A stretch of DNA of 17,831 nt, from positions 1 through 17,831 of the forward strand of contig DBYQ01000006.1 of NCBI GenBank assembly GCA_002310015.1, given 5' to 3'. The position numbers and the translations under genes are program-made. Position 1 is the stretch's first letter. The number at the start of each line of letters is the position of its first letter. Origin of the DNA: Bacteroidales bacterium UBA1182. Lineage in GTDB: Bacteria > Bacteroidota > Bacteroidia > Bacteroidales > Bacteroidaceae. Under the pieces are notes generated by a model. The model was not told the origin of the DNA. It was given only the letters and a program-made list of their open reading frames with translations, and searched no databases. This document shows, piece after piece, positions 7,434-13,960 of the stretch.

Positions 7434-7856
7434 ATGAAAAAGCATTTAGTCTTTTCTGCAATGCTGCTCATACAGGCGGCTGCTGTATTTGTGTTTGCAC
7501 AGCAAAAGCCCCAATCGGGTGATAAAATCTCAGGTGTTGTCTTTGAAGATGACGGTCCTATGATGATGGTAAATGTGACAGAAAGAGATTCTGCTGACAA
7601 TATCGTAGCCCATACCATTACTGATATTGATGGACATTTCTCTTTCAGGCTATCTGATGTTGAATATGCCTTGACCCATCCTGTTTCCATAACCGTTCCA
7701 AGCGGACTTCCAATGGTGGATATCATTTATGATGGCGATGTAGCCTGCGCAGTCACTCCTGATAAGGCAGTCTCTTTCTGGACCTGGGGTGCTTGGCCTG
7801 AAAAGATGCCTGAGGGAGCTTGGAAAAAGGAATATCTATTATTCTACATTAATTGA
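7434..7856 (+). CDS. Secreted single-domain protein of the carboxypeptidase-regulatory-like type
   Basis: 140 residues. A signal peptide (MKKHLVFSAMLLIQAAAVFVFA, cut before QQKPQ) is followed by one domain that reads KPQSGDKISGVVFEDD...VNVTERDS..NIVAHTITDIDGHFSF. The same pattern (KP.aGD.i.G.V, tERDs..n.v, T.t...G.F) occurs four times in the protein encoded at 8084-9727, so the two are relatives. The fold is inferred to be the small beta-sandwich of carboxypeptidase regulatory-like domains. It should be periplasmic or surface-linked; its function is unknown. Its last 18 bases overlap the 3' end of the opposite-strand TonB-like segment. It shares a 23-bp promoter-upstream site with that gene, suggesting common control. 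The C-terminus (WTWGAWPEKMPEGAW) is tryptophan-rich and not part of the repeat. Confidence 0.7.
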   Translation: MKKHLVFSAMLLIQAAAVFVFAQQKPQSGDKISGVVFEDDGPMMMVNVTERDSADNIVAHTITDIDGHFSFRLSDVEYALTHPVSITVPSGLPMVDIIYDGDVACAVTPDKAVSFWTWGAWPEKMPEGAWKKEYLLFYIN

Positions 7857-8093
7857 GATCTGATATCTGCTGGTGTAGGGAACGGGGATGCCGTTTATTG
7901 TGGCGGGCTTCCAACGGGACAGTTTCTCCACCGCTTTACGCACTTCTTTTTCGGCGGCTTCTGTGCCATAAAATATAGGCTCCAGTTCATCTGCCCACCA
8001 GCCCATATCATAATTGCGCAACTGCTGCACCTTGGCCGCTATTTTCTTCCAGTCATCAGGAGTACCTTGCAGCGTTATGACGTCTAAATCTCT
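7839..8093 (-). pseudogene. Out-of-frame TonB C-terminal-like segment of the upstream repeat-domain gene
   Basis: Read in the -1 frame from the A8 run at 8100-8093, 84 codons stay open to a TAA at 7839: RDLDVITLQGTPDDW, GWWADELEPIFYGTEAAEKE, then LSRWKPATINGIPVPY and ISINVE. The end resembles TonB C-terminal domains (mp.WkPa..nG.PV followed by a final beta-strand), which bind TonB boxes of outer-membrane receptors. Its own best start would be a GTG at 8030 with no sensible leader, and the coding-like sequence continues upstream right to the frame junction. It is therefore most likely the real C-terminus of the protein encoded at 8084-9727, joined by frameshifting or split by a one-base deletion or sequencing error. 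The family assignment is moderate. Confidence 0.55.
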
Positions 8094-9727
8094 TTTTTTT
8101 GTGGAAATAACACCAGTCTGGTACCACCTATATCTGTGATGATATCACTGTAACCGTCATGTGATATTCTGAGACGGTTATCTGGGTCAGTCAGATAGAG
8201 CAGGAACTCACCGTTTTTGTAGGTTGCGGTCTCTGATACTACCGTGCCGTTTGAGTCTATCTCGGCTACAACGGCTTTTCTTAACGGGCCACCGGCAGCC
8301 ATCACAGCTCCTTCAATCCAATCACCTCCATATTCAGGTTTACGGCCCGATGCTATCACACTTCTTTTTTCTGCACGCTGCGCCCTTGCCCAGGCTGTAT
8401 TGCCATCCTTCCTTGAGGCAATGGTATCTTCAAGATTGACGGTAAAAATGAATCCGCTGGGCACATGCTTAAAAGGCACGTAATCAGAATGGTATATCCA
8501 TATCCTGTTATGGGGATTTGTAATACGCAGCATAAAATCGCCGAGACGGTCAGTTGCGGTAACATTGACCAGTTTACCCAGCTTATTCCTTTCGGCAACG
8601 ATACAACCGCCTTTCACTCTGTCATTAACGTAAACACTGCCGCTAATCACATCACCGGCCTTAGGCTTAGGCCTAGATTTTGAAACACTGCTGATAATAT
8701 GTGTTTGTGGTCGGAAAAAAGCATCCTGGTAGGATTCTTCAAGAAGATTAACAAGAATCATATCAGCCTGCTCCTCTTCAATCTCTTGCAAATGGAACGG
8801 CAGATATTCTCCCGGCAAAGAAAAATTGCCCTCCTGCATGTTTATGAGCAGCCTGTCACCATCAAATCTCTGTCTTATCTCATGATAGCCGTCTATAAGA
8901 ATGCAGATATGGTTACTGGGGTCTGCAACCTTTAATGTAAACTCTCCGTTTGGAAGGGTCTCAGTTTGTGATACTATGTTGTTCTCTGAATCCCTCTCTG
9001 TAATAAGCACCGGAGACATGGCACCGGCTTTATCCATTACAAAGCCCGTTACGGTATCTCCTGCCTCAGGTATTTTGCCCGATGAAATGACATCCTTACC
9101 GGAAACGCTCAGCAGCAGTTCTATCTCCTCACTTCTGGATAATCGAACATAAAACCTTGTTTCAGGCAGATTATGCTGCTCACGATACTCCTTATATCGG
9201 TCAAGCGACAGGTCTACAGGGTATAGAGGTCTCTGTGTGGGAGTCTGCCGGCTACGCAGGTAATCCGGGTCACCAATGCAATTACGTCGGCTTGAATAGG
9301 ATTCAAGATATTCTACTCCGTCATTCAGCCAGATGTTAAAGTCTCTGCCGTTTATCTCATGCCTGAAATCATCATAACCCATAAAACCAGAGCCGGCATG
9401 TTTCACATTAGCTTTATAGTTGAGCATCTTTTTTTGCTTGGGGCTATAAGCATAAGCGCTAACCCGTATCATGTCATCTGGATTGACTGTCTTGAGTGAG
9501 AAGCAGCCGTTAGCATCGGTAGAGGTGGCGTTTACAGTCTTACCTTGGGCATCCTTCTCCATCACAATGCAGTTTGCGCCGGCAATGCTGTCCAGATAGA
9601 CATGCCCTCTTATGGTCTGGCCTGCCTCCGGTTTAATGCCCCATACATCAACATGAACCTCACTCTGCGCACAAACCATAGTAATCTGCACAAACAAAAA
9701 AATGGAAAGGATAAATGCTCTTTTCAT
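8084..9727 (-). CDS. Secreted protein with four carboxypeptidase-regulatory-like repeats
   Basis: 547 residues from the ATG at 9727, chosen because it begins a clear signal peptide (MKRAFILSIFLFVQITMVCA); the in-frame extension to 9811 is promoter sequence. Four copies of a domain follow, at about residues 32-95, 218-285, 353-420 and 462-530, each patterned KP.aGd.i.G.V...(v).ErD..g..v..T.t..nG.F.l...dP.n.i.i. Linkers are longer after copies 1 and 2. The -7 box TACTTTTG lies at 9757-9750 and the shared 23-bp site further upstream. The frame ends at TAG (8086-8084) nine bases after an A8 run; a -1 shift there would add 84 residues resembling TonB C-termini. Such regulatory-like domains are usually beta-sandwiches in Bacteroidota envelope proteins. 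Role unknown; a link to TonB-dependent transport is inferred only from the extension. Confidence 0.75.
   Translation of the reverse strand: MKRAFILSIFLFVQITMVCAQSEVHVDVWGIKPEAGQTIRGHVYLDSIAGANCIVMEKDAQGKTVNATSTDANGCFSLKTVNPDDMIRVSAYAYSPKQKKMLNYKANVKHAGSGFMGYDDFRHEINGRDFNIWLNDGVEYLESYSSRRNCIGDPDYLRSRQTPTQRPLYPVDLSLDRYKEYREQHNLPETRFYVRLSRSEEIELLLSVSGKDVISSGKIPEAGDTVTGFVMDKAGAMSPVLITERDSENNIVSQTETLPNGEFTLKVADPSNHICILIDGYHEIRQRFDGDRLLINMQEGNFSLPGEYLPFHLQEIEEEQADMILVNLLEESYQDAFFRPQTHIISSVSKSRPKPKAGDVISGSVYVNDRVKGGCIVAERNKLGKLVNVTATDRLGDFMLRITNPHNRIWIYHSDYVPFKHVPSGFIFTVNLEDTIASRKDGNTAWARAQRAEKRSVIASGRKPEYGGDWIEGAVMAAGGPLRKAVVAEIDSNGTVVSETATYKNGEFLLYLTDPDNRLRISHDGYSDIITDIGGTRLVLFPQKKEI
8093..8100 (-). 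other. A8 run at the frame junction of the repeat-domain gene
   Basis: On the minus strand the zero-frame codons are CCA CAA AAA AAA GAG ATT TAG. A_AAA_AAA is a legal -1 slippery heptamer, and slipping there continues as KK-RDLDV into the TonB-like frame. A lost A in the run, in the cell or in sequencing, or transcriptional slippage would give the same result. Confidence 0.5.
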
Positions 9728-9749
9728 AGAAACAAATTTTTGTTTGCAG

Positions 9750-9757
9750 CAAAAGTA
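9750..9757 (-). promoter_or_regulatory. -7 box of the four-repeat gene
   Basis: TACTTTTG on the minus strand matches TAnnTTTG exactly, inside TTACTTTTGC; the gene at 7434 has TTACATTTGC at the same place relative to the shared operator. The ATG is 22 bp downstream. No -33 TTTG is present at normal spacing, which fits activator dependence. Confidence 0.5.
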
Positions 9758-9788
9758 ATTATCAAACAAACAAAAGTCCATTTTTGCC

Positions 9789-9811
9789 CGCTGCAATTCT
9801 GTTGCATTCAC
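9789..9811 (-). promoter_or_regulatory. Candidate operator, copy 2 (palindrome TGCAA-N5-TTGCA)
   Basis: Identical over 23 bp to 7346-7368 when read on the minus strand. It ends 31 bp before the -7 box, against 32 bp for copy 1. Flanking sequence is not conserved, so this is a short conserved site and not a recent larger duplication. Confidence 0.6.
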
Positions 9812-9821
9812 TTATTAAGTG

Positions 9822-9869
9822 ACACAAAAAAGTACAAATGAATCTGTCCCCATTTGTACTTTTTTGTGT
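9822..9869 (-). terminator. Long hairpin terminator after the ATPase gene
   Basis: A perfect 19-bp stem: ACACAAAAAAGTACAAATG (9822-9840) pairs with 9851-9869 around a 10-nt loop. On the minus strand it begins 7 bases after the ATPase stop. The A/T-run inside the stem resembles an intrinsic terminator. Its GACACA/TGTGTTC ends recall the REP-like elements of this window. Confidence 0.6.
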
Positions 9870-9876
9870 TCATTTT

Positions 9877-10668
9877 TCAGAATGTGGCGGCCAGCCATTC
9901 TCCAAAGAACCTGTCATATATAATATACCCGTTCTCAGAACGGTAAATAACCTCATCGTCTATCAGACGTGAAAGTGAGCCTTTTACGCTGCTGGTTGCG
10001 GTTAGACCGTACTTGGAAATGAATGAGCCAGAAGTTATTTCTTTTACAATTTTCTCTTTCGCTATCGCTTTCAGGAGTTTGGTCTGCCCTTTTGAATAGG
10101 CTTTAAGCAGATGCTGATAATAGTATTCGTTTTCCGTAAGTATGTCCGATATACATTCGTGAACCAGTTCAAAATCTATACTCCTGGTCTTCTTGGCATA
10201 AATCCTGTTCAGAATCATCTGAATATACCAGGTATGTCCCTCATATTGCTGATATACTTTACAGAAAACATCATGCGGTAACTCGCGGCTCTGTTTCTTG
10301 AAGAAATTTGATGCAAAGTCAAAATATGCATTTACAGCAATGGTTCCTATTGTCTTCTCTGAAGTACTCTGATAAAACGGACGCTTGGGTGAAAGGAACA
10401 TCTCCTCAAGCATGTGTGCCTGACTGCCGGAAAATATGAAATGGACATTATGAAGGTCCTGAATATGTGATCGGAGTAGAGCCTCTATGTTCTTCTCCGG
10501 ATAGTTTGCTATCTGCTGGAACTCATCAAAAGCGATGTAGCATGTTTTACCAGTCTGTTTCAGATATTGGAATACCTGCTCTATGGAATGGCTTTCACTC
10601 CCGATGGCTATATCCAGCGTGATTTTGGGCTTTCCGGTAATTTCATCAACAGTTACTGAAGGCCTCAA
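9877..10668 (-). CDS. ATPase, C-terminal part: Walker B and winged helix (second frame)
   Basis: 263 residues annotated from a TTG, but reading is open back to the frame junction at 10689, so this is the continuation of the N-terminal fragment and not a gene with its own start. It holds the Walker B strand CYIAFDEFQQI, a sensor-like HFIFSGSQAHM, FYQSTSEKTIG, and a C-terminal winged helix (about the last 85 residues: LKAIAKEKIVKEITSGSF...SSVKGSLSRLIDDEVI). This is the layout of Bacteroidota ATP-binding proteins related to the archaeal ATPase_2 family (PF01637), which hydrolyse ATP and whose cellular role is poorly known. The joined product would be 375 residues, a normal size for the family. 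A strong hairpin follows the stop. Confidence 0.75.
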   Translation of the reverse strand: MRPSVTVDEITGKPKITLDIAIGSESHSIEQVFQYLKQTGKTCYIAFDEFQQIANYPEKNIEALLRSHIQDLHNVHFIFSGSQAHMLEEMFLSPKRPFYQSTSEKTIGTIAVNAYFDFASNFFKKQSRELPHDVFCKVYQQYEGHTWYIQMILNRIYAKKTRSIDFELVHECISDILTENEYYYQHLLKAYSKGQTKLLKAIAKEKIVKEITSGSFISKYGLTATSSVKGSLSRLIDDEVIYRSENGYIIYDRFFGEWLAATF

Positions 10669-11003
10669 TGCTTTAAAGAATGCTGTGGCTTTTTTAAGCA
10701 GTTCATTGGATTTGAATCCAGTTGCCCCAGTACAGCCGATGCAAATGCCTGCGTAAAACCAGCCAGGTTTTCTGTGGGAAAGAGGTCAATATAAATGACT
10801 GCAATGTCACTATCCTGCTCTTTAAGCAGATGAAAGGAGTGCTTTATCAACCCTGTCTTACCCATTCTGCGCGGTGAGGTAAGCGTGATGTTACGACCGT
10901 TTTTAAGTGTCTCTATCAGGCCTGAGGTCTCTGCTTTTCTGTCACAGAAATATTCAGGTGATTCATAACCTGAAATCAGAAAGGGATTTTCCAACCGTTC
11001 CAT
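10665..11003 (-). CDS. ATPase, N-terminal part: P-loop (first frame)
   Basis: 112 residues in the zero frame: MERLENPFLISGY, then YFCDRKAET and a Walker A motif TSPRRMGKTGL (about residues 42-52), then IAVIYIDLFPTENL. The first 105 residues are family-like. After L-K-K the zero frame adds only PQHSLKH and stops, while the -1 frame continues as ATAFFKALRPSVTVDE, which fits the family. The junction is the heptamer A_AAA_AAG (10695-10689). Both parts together make one ATPase, split by programmed -1 frameshifting, a real one-base deletion, or a sequencing error. Alone, this fragment lacks Walker B and could not hydrolyse ATP. A TTGCG half-site cluster covers the promoter region just upstream. Confidence 0.75.
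   Translation of the reverse strand: MERLENPFLISGYESPEYFCDRKAETSGLIETLKNGRNITLTSPRRMGKTGLIKHSFHLLKEQDSDIAVIYIDLFPTENLAGFTQAFASAVLGQLDSNPMNCLKKPQHSLKH
10689..10695 (-). other. Slippery heptamer A_AAA_AAG at the ATPase frame junction
   Basis: Zero-frame codons are TGC TTA AAA AAG CCA. The heptamer is the same as the E. coli dnaX -1 slip site and in the correct register. Slipping by -1 after AAG reads GCC ACA GCA TTC and continues the ATPase without an intervening stop. No obvious downstream stem-loop or upstream Shine-Dalgarno stimulator was recognised by eye. Confidence 0.5.
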
Positions 11004-11007
11004 ATCA

Positions 11008-11052
11008 TTGCGTTTTTTACGTTGCGATAATTACGCAACGCAAATATCGCAA
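11008..11052 (-). promoter_or_regulatory. Cluster of five TTGCG half-sites over the ATPase promoter
   Basis: TTGCG or CGCAA occurs at 11008-11012, 11022-11026, 11034-11038, 11039-11043 and 11048-11052. The strongest pair makes the palindrome CGTTGCG-N7-CGCAACG (11020-11040), 16 bp before the ATG. A weak -7-like GATATTTG lies within the cluster on the minus strand, so a bound regulator would cover the promoter. Confidence 0.5.
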
Positions 11053-11161
11053 TATTATTTTATCAAGCAAATTTTTCTGATCAAATTATTACAATTTCAG
11101 AATTTACTTTTTTAAAGTATTTGCAACCTATATATAGAAGTGGTACAAAAAACAATAGTGT

Positions 11162-11261
11162 AACACAATAGGATTGCTTTGCTTTATGTCAAATTAAAAA
11201 TTGTTTCAGTTATTGGTTATACGCATCAACATGGCACAAAACGAAACAATCCTATTGTGTT
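11162..11261 (+). repeat. Paired REP-like elements forming an attenuator-like stem
   Basis: AACACAATAGGATTG (11162-11176) is perfectly inverted at 11247-11261, with 70 bp between. The right arm is followed by TCTTTTTAAAA, so on the plus strand it looks like a terminator 31 bp before the ATG at 11293. Each half also resembles the single REP-like hairpins at 13902 and 16654. Besides this and the half-site cluster, the 11004-11292 gap shows nothing else clear. Confidence 0.55.
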
Positions 11262-11292
11262 CTTTTTAAAAACAACTCAAATGTCCAGGCTT

Positions 11293-13911
11293 ATGAATCG
11301 ATTTATCCTTGTTACAGCTTTAGTCCTTTTAGGTTCAAGAGCTTTTGCCGGCAATGCTCCTGAAACATCAGATGATCCTATTCAGGAACTGATGCGTTTT
11401 TCTGGCAACATTCACCAGTTCAACAGCATCTACCCACAGGAGAAAGTATATCTTCAATTTGACAACACGTCATACTACAGCGGTGAAACCATCTGGTTCA
11501 AGGCATTCGTGGTAAACGCTTCCACACTCAACCGTGCTCAGAGCAAGGTACTGTACGTGGATCTGATTGCTCCCGATGGTACATTTCTAAAGCAGCAGAA
11601 ACTCAAGATTGTGGCCGGACAGGCTGACGGCTCACTACCCCTGATAGATGGTTCAACAGCCCAGGCACGTGATAAACGTGGAGCAATGGGCTACCCAAGC
11701 GGCTTCTATGAGGTACGCGCCTACACCAGCTATATGCAGAACTTCAGCGAGGAAGCCATATTCTCACGCGTCTTTGCAGTGTATGACAAACCCAAGCAGG
11801 AGGGCAACTACTATGGTGAGAACCCCACCATAAGCACACGCAAGCCTGACACATGGGTGCCTCGCCCTAAAACTGAGAAACTGAGCAAAATAAACTGTTC
11901 GTTTTACCCTGAAGGCGGCCATCTCATCATAGGCAAACCCTGCCGCGTAGCCTTCAAGGTGACCGATGATACCGGATTCGGCGTTGATGCCACAGGAGTG
12001 CTTGAGAGCAACGGGCTTACATTCTCAACCGTGCATGACGGTATGGGATGGTTCACATTCACGCCCCAGGGGCGCCGTAATCAGGTGGAGATAAAAGTTG
12101 ACGGCAAATCACACACATTCTCCCTGCCCCAGCCTGAGCAGACAGGCTGCGTGCTGTCTGTAAACACTTGCGGAACGGACAGCATAGAACTATATATTGA
12201 TTGCACGCCGGATCTTACAGGCACCACTTTTGGTATGACAATGACCTGCAGGGGTGAACTGGTGGAATTCCTTACAGTAGAAGCACATTCTGCCCTCATA
12301 GAGAACATCATCTCAATGAAAGGCATACCTGAGGGTGTATGCCGCATAAACATCTTTGACAGGAACGGCAGCATCTATGCCAGCCGCTCAGTATATCACC
12401 GCAGCACTGAAATCAGGCCTCCTGTACTGGAAGTCATCCCGGATAAAGCCCAATATGAGCCGTTTGAGAAAGTGGCTCTCAAATTCAGCCTAAGAGACAG
12501 CAAGGGCAATCCATTCCGTGACCGATTCTGCCTCTCTGTGCGTGATGTCCGCGGACAGGGCAACAATCTGGCTGATGACCTGCGCACCTCAATGCTGCTA
12601 TCATCAGACCTGAAGGGTTTCATAGAGAATCCCGCATGGTATTTTGACTCAAACGACCAGGAACGTGACCAGGCTCTTGACCTGCTCATGCTGGTGCAAG
12701 GCTGGGAACGCTATGACTGGCTCACTATGACCGGACAGAAAAAATTCACTGAGCGCCACCGCCTGGAACAGTCACTCACGCTGAACGGCTGGATTATGAA
12801 CTCATCGGGCAAGAACACCATGGGAGATATTGAAGTGACCGCTGCCCTTGTCCCGCAGGATAAAACACTTACTGAGACATACACCTACATCACAGACTCT
12901 ACAGGTTATTTTGGTTTTGACATAGGGAGTGAGTTCTATGACAAGGCCAGGTTCACCATATCGGCCCACGTCAAGAAGAAACGTATCATAGGCCCTGATG
13001 CACGCATCAAGTTTGACCGCTCCCTGTTACCGTCCATCCGTGCCTTCCATCCCCAGGAACTTATATTCCAGAGTAAACACAGTATATCAAAACAAGCCGG
13101 TAAGAAAAGGGATGAGGTTGATGATGAACTGCCTGCAATAATCAATGTTGATGCAGGCCTGTTGCTTCCGGAGGTTGACATCAAAGAGAAACGCATGTAC
13201 GTGGATTACTGGACATTCAACGCCTATGATGTGGTCAAGGATGTGGAGATTGAACTGGACAACGGTGAGTACTCAACAGACCTGTTAGGTTACCTGATAG
13301 ATAAAGGTTATGTGATAAATTATGGAGATGAGGGTACCATAGATTCCATAAACGATTTCCCCGCTTTTATTTACGTTCATGATGAAAAAAATTATTTGAA
13401 TATGGGTGTCTTTGAGCATCCCGCTTTCCTTGACTCCAAGGACATAAAAAGCATACTGGTATATGACCCGCCAATCTACAGGATTGATACATATAAGTTG
13501 GCTCCTCTTTGGACAAAAAAGACAATGGCATCACCTGGTGATCTTCTTGGCGGTGATGCTGGTGATGCTTCTGAAAAATTATATCAACGCGTCTATATGG
13601 TTGATATCCTTGTAAAGGAGAAACATGAACTCAGTACAAGAAAAGAGCTGTTCAATCTGGACAAACGTATCACCACCGTTGACGGCTACTCCAGGCAATA
13701 TGAATTCTATGCACCGGAATATCCCAACGGCCCGGTTGTGGGTGAGGTTGACTACCGCCGCACCCTCTATTGGAACCCCAACGTAATAACCAATGAGGAA
13801 GGCAATGCCCAGGTAGAATTCTACAACAACTCCATAACCAGGCACTTTGACATCTCCGCCGCCGGAATGACCGCCGCCGGCATCCCATACACCCTCAAAA
13901 TGACACACTAG
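11293..13911 (+). CDS. Large periplasmic MG2-domain protein with plug-like region, paralog 1
   Basis: 872 residues from the ATG at 11293; an ATG at 11281 is the alternative. The choice rests on alignment with the paralog at 13961, which begins at the same place relative to the signal peptide (MNRFILVTALVLLGSRAFAG) and to the upstream hairpin. Next comes a macroglobulin MG2-type domain (about residues 40-155: EKVYLQFDNTSYYSGETIWF, SKVLYVDLIAPDG, YPSGFYEVRAYTSYMQNF), several further beta-rich domains, a degenerate TonB-plug-like segment (about 615-720: LLLPEVDIKEK...STDLLGYLIDKGY...DIKSILVYD), and a conserved tail (RRTLYWNPNVIT, VEFYNNS, FDISAAGMTAAG). No beta-barrel follows, so it is not a receptor. 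Proteins of this layout are common, uncharacterised Bacteroidota envelope proteins; alpha-2-macroglobulin MG domains suggest protein or peptide binding (inference). The thioester motif of true macroglobulins is not seen. Confidence 0.8.
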   Translation: MNRFILVTALVLLGSRAFAGNAPETSDDPIQELMRFSGNIHQFNSIYPQEKVYLQFDNTSYYSGETIWFKAFVVNASTLNRAQSKVLYVDLIAPDGTFLKQQKLKIVAGQADGSLPLIDGSTAQARDKRGAMGYPSGFYEVRAYTSYMQNFSEEAIFSRVFAVYDKPKQEGNYYGENPTISTRKPDTWVPRPKTEKLSKINCSFYPEGGHLIIGKPCRVAFKVTDDTGFGVDATGVLESNGLTFSTVHDGMGWFTFTPQGRRNQVEIKVDGKSHTFSLPQPEQTGCVLSVNTCGTDSIELYIDCTPDLTGTTFGMTMTCRGELVEFLTVEAHSALIENIISMKGIPEGVCRINIFDRNGSIYASRSVYHRSTEIRPPVLEVIPDKAQYEPFEKVALKFSLRDSKGNPFRDRFCLSVRDVRGQGNNLADDLRTSMLLSSDLKGFIENPAWYFDSNDQERDQALDLLMLVQGWERYDWLTMTGQKKFTERHRLEQSLTLNGWIMNSSGKNTMGDIEVTAALVPQDKTLTETYTYITDSTGYFGFDIGSEFYDKARFTISAHVKKKRIIGPDARIKFDRSLLPSIRAFHPQELIFQSKHSISKQAGKKRDEVDDELPAIINVDAGLLLPEVDIKEKRMYVDYWTFNAYDVVKDVEIELDNGEYSTDLLGYLIDKGYVINYGDEGTIDSINDFPAFIYVHDEKNYLNMGVFEHPAFLDSKDIKSILVYDPPIYRIDTYKLAPLWTKKTMASPGDLLGGDAGDASEKLYQRVYMVDILVKEKHELSTRKELFNLDKRITTVDGYSRQYEFYAPEYPNGPVVGEVDYRRTLYWNPNVITNEEGNAQVEFYNNSITRHFDISAAGMTAAGIPYTLKMTH

Positions 13912-13928
13912 GGTCGTTTCCCTGTGTC
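13902..13928. repeat. REP-like hairpin element, copy overlapping the stop of paralog 1
   Basis: Begins GACACACTAGGG and ends CCCTGTGTC; ATGACACA pairs with TGTGTCAT and GGG with CCC around TCGTTT. The TAG stop codon (13909-13911) lies inside the left arm. It probably acts as a weak terminator or RNA 3' end between the two paralogs, which are 49 bp apart. Confidence 0.6.
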
Positions 13929-13960
13929 ATTCTTCCAGAACAATTCATAAATTTACCCTC

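Noticed and set aside
4216..7856. Polysaccharide utilization locus around the beta-galactosidase
   Set aside because: There is no SusC/SusD pair, sensor or other glycoside hydrolase in the window; one GH2 gene is not enough.
9728..9811. N-terminal extension of the four-repeat protein
   Set aside because: The region holds the -7 box and the palindromic site, and the extension precedes a clear signal peptide.
10690..10720. A small insertion (about 5 bp) as the cause of the ATPase frame break
   Set aside because: The zero frame remains family-like up to L-K-K, so the break is best placed at the A-run and not upstream of it, although a 5-bp insertion at AATCCAAT cannot be fully excluded.
11179..11292. 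N-terminal extension of MG2 paralog 1 to an upstream ATG
   Set aside because: It would translate the hairpin repeat and place 38 non-signal residues before a good signal peptide; paralog 2 has no such extension.
13579..13908. Minus-strand frame of 109 codons at the end of MG2 paralog 1, with a similar one at 16442-16645 opposite paralog 2
   Set aside because: The similarity between the two is only a consequence of the conserved sense-strand tails of the paralogs.
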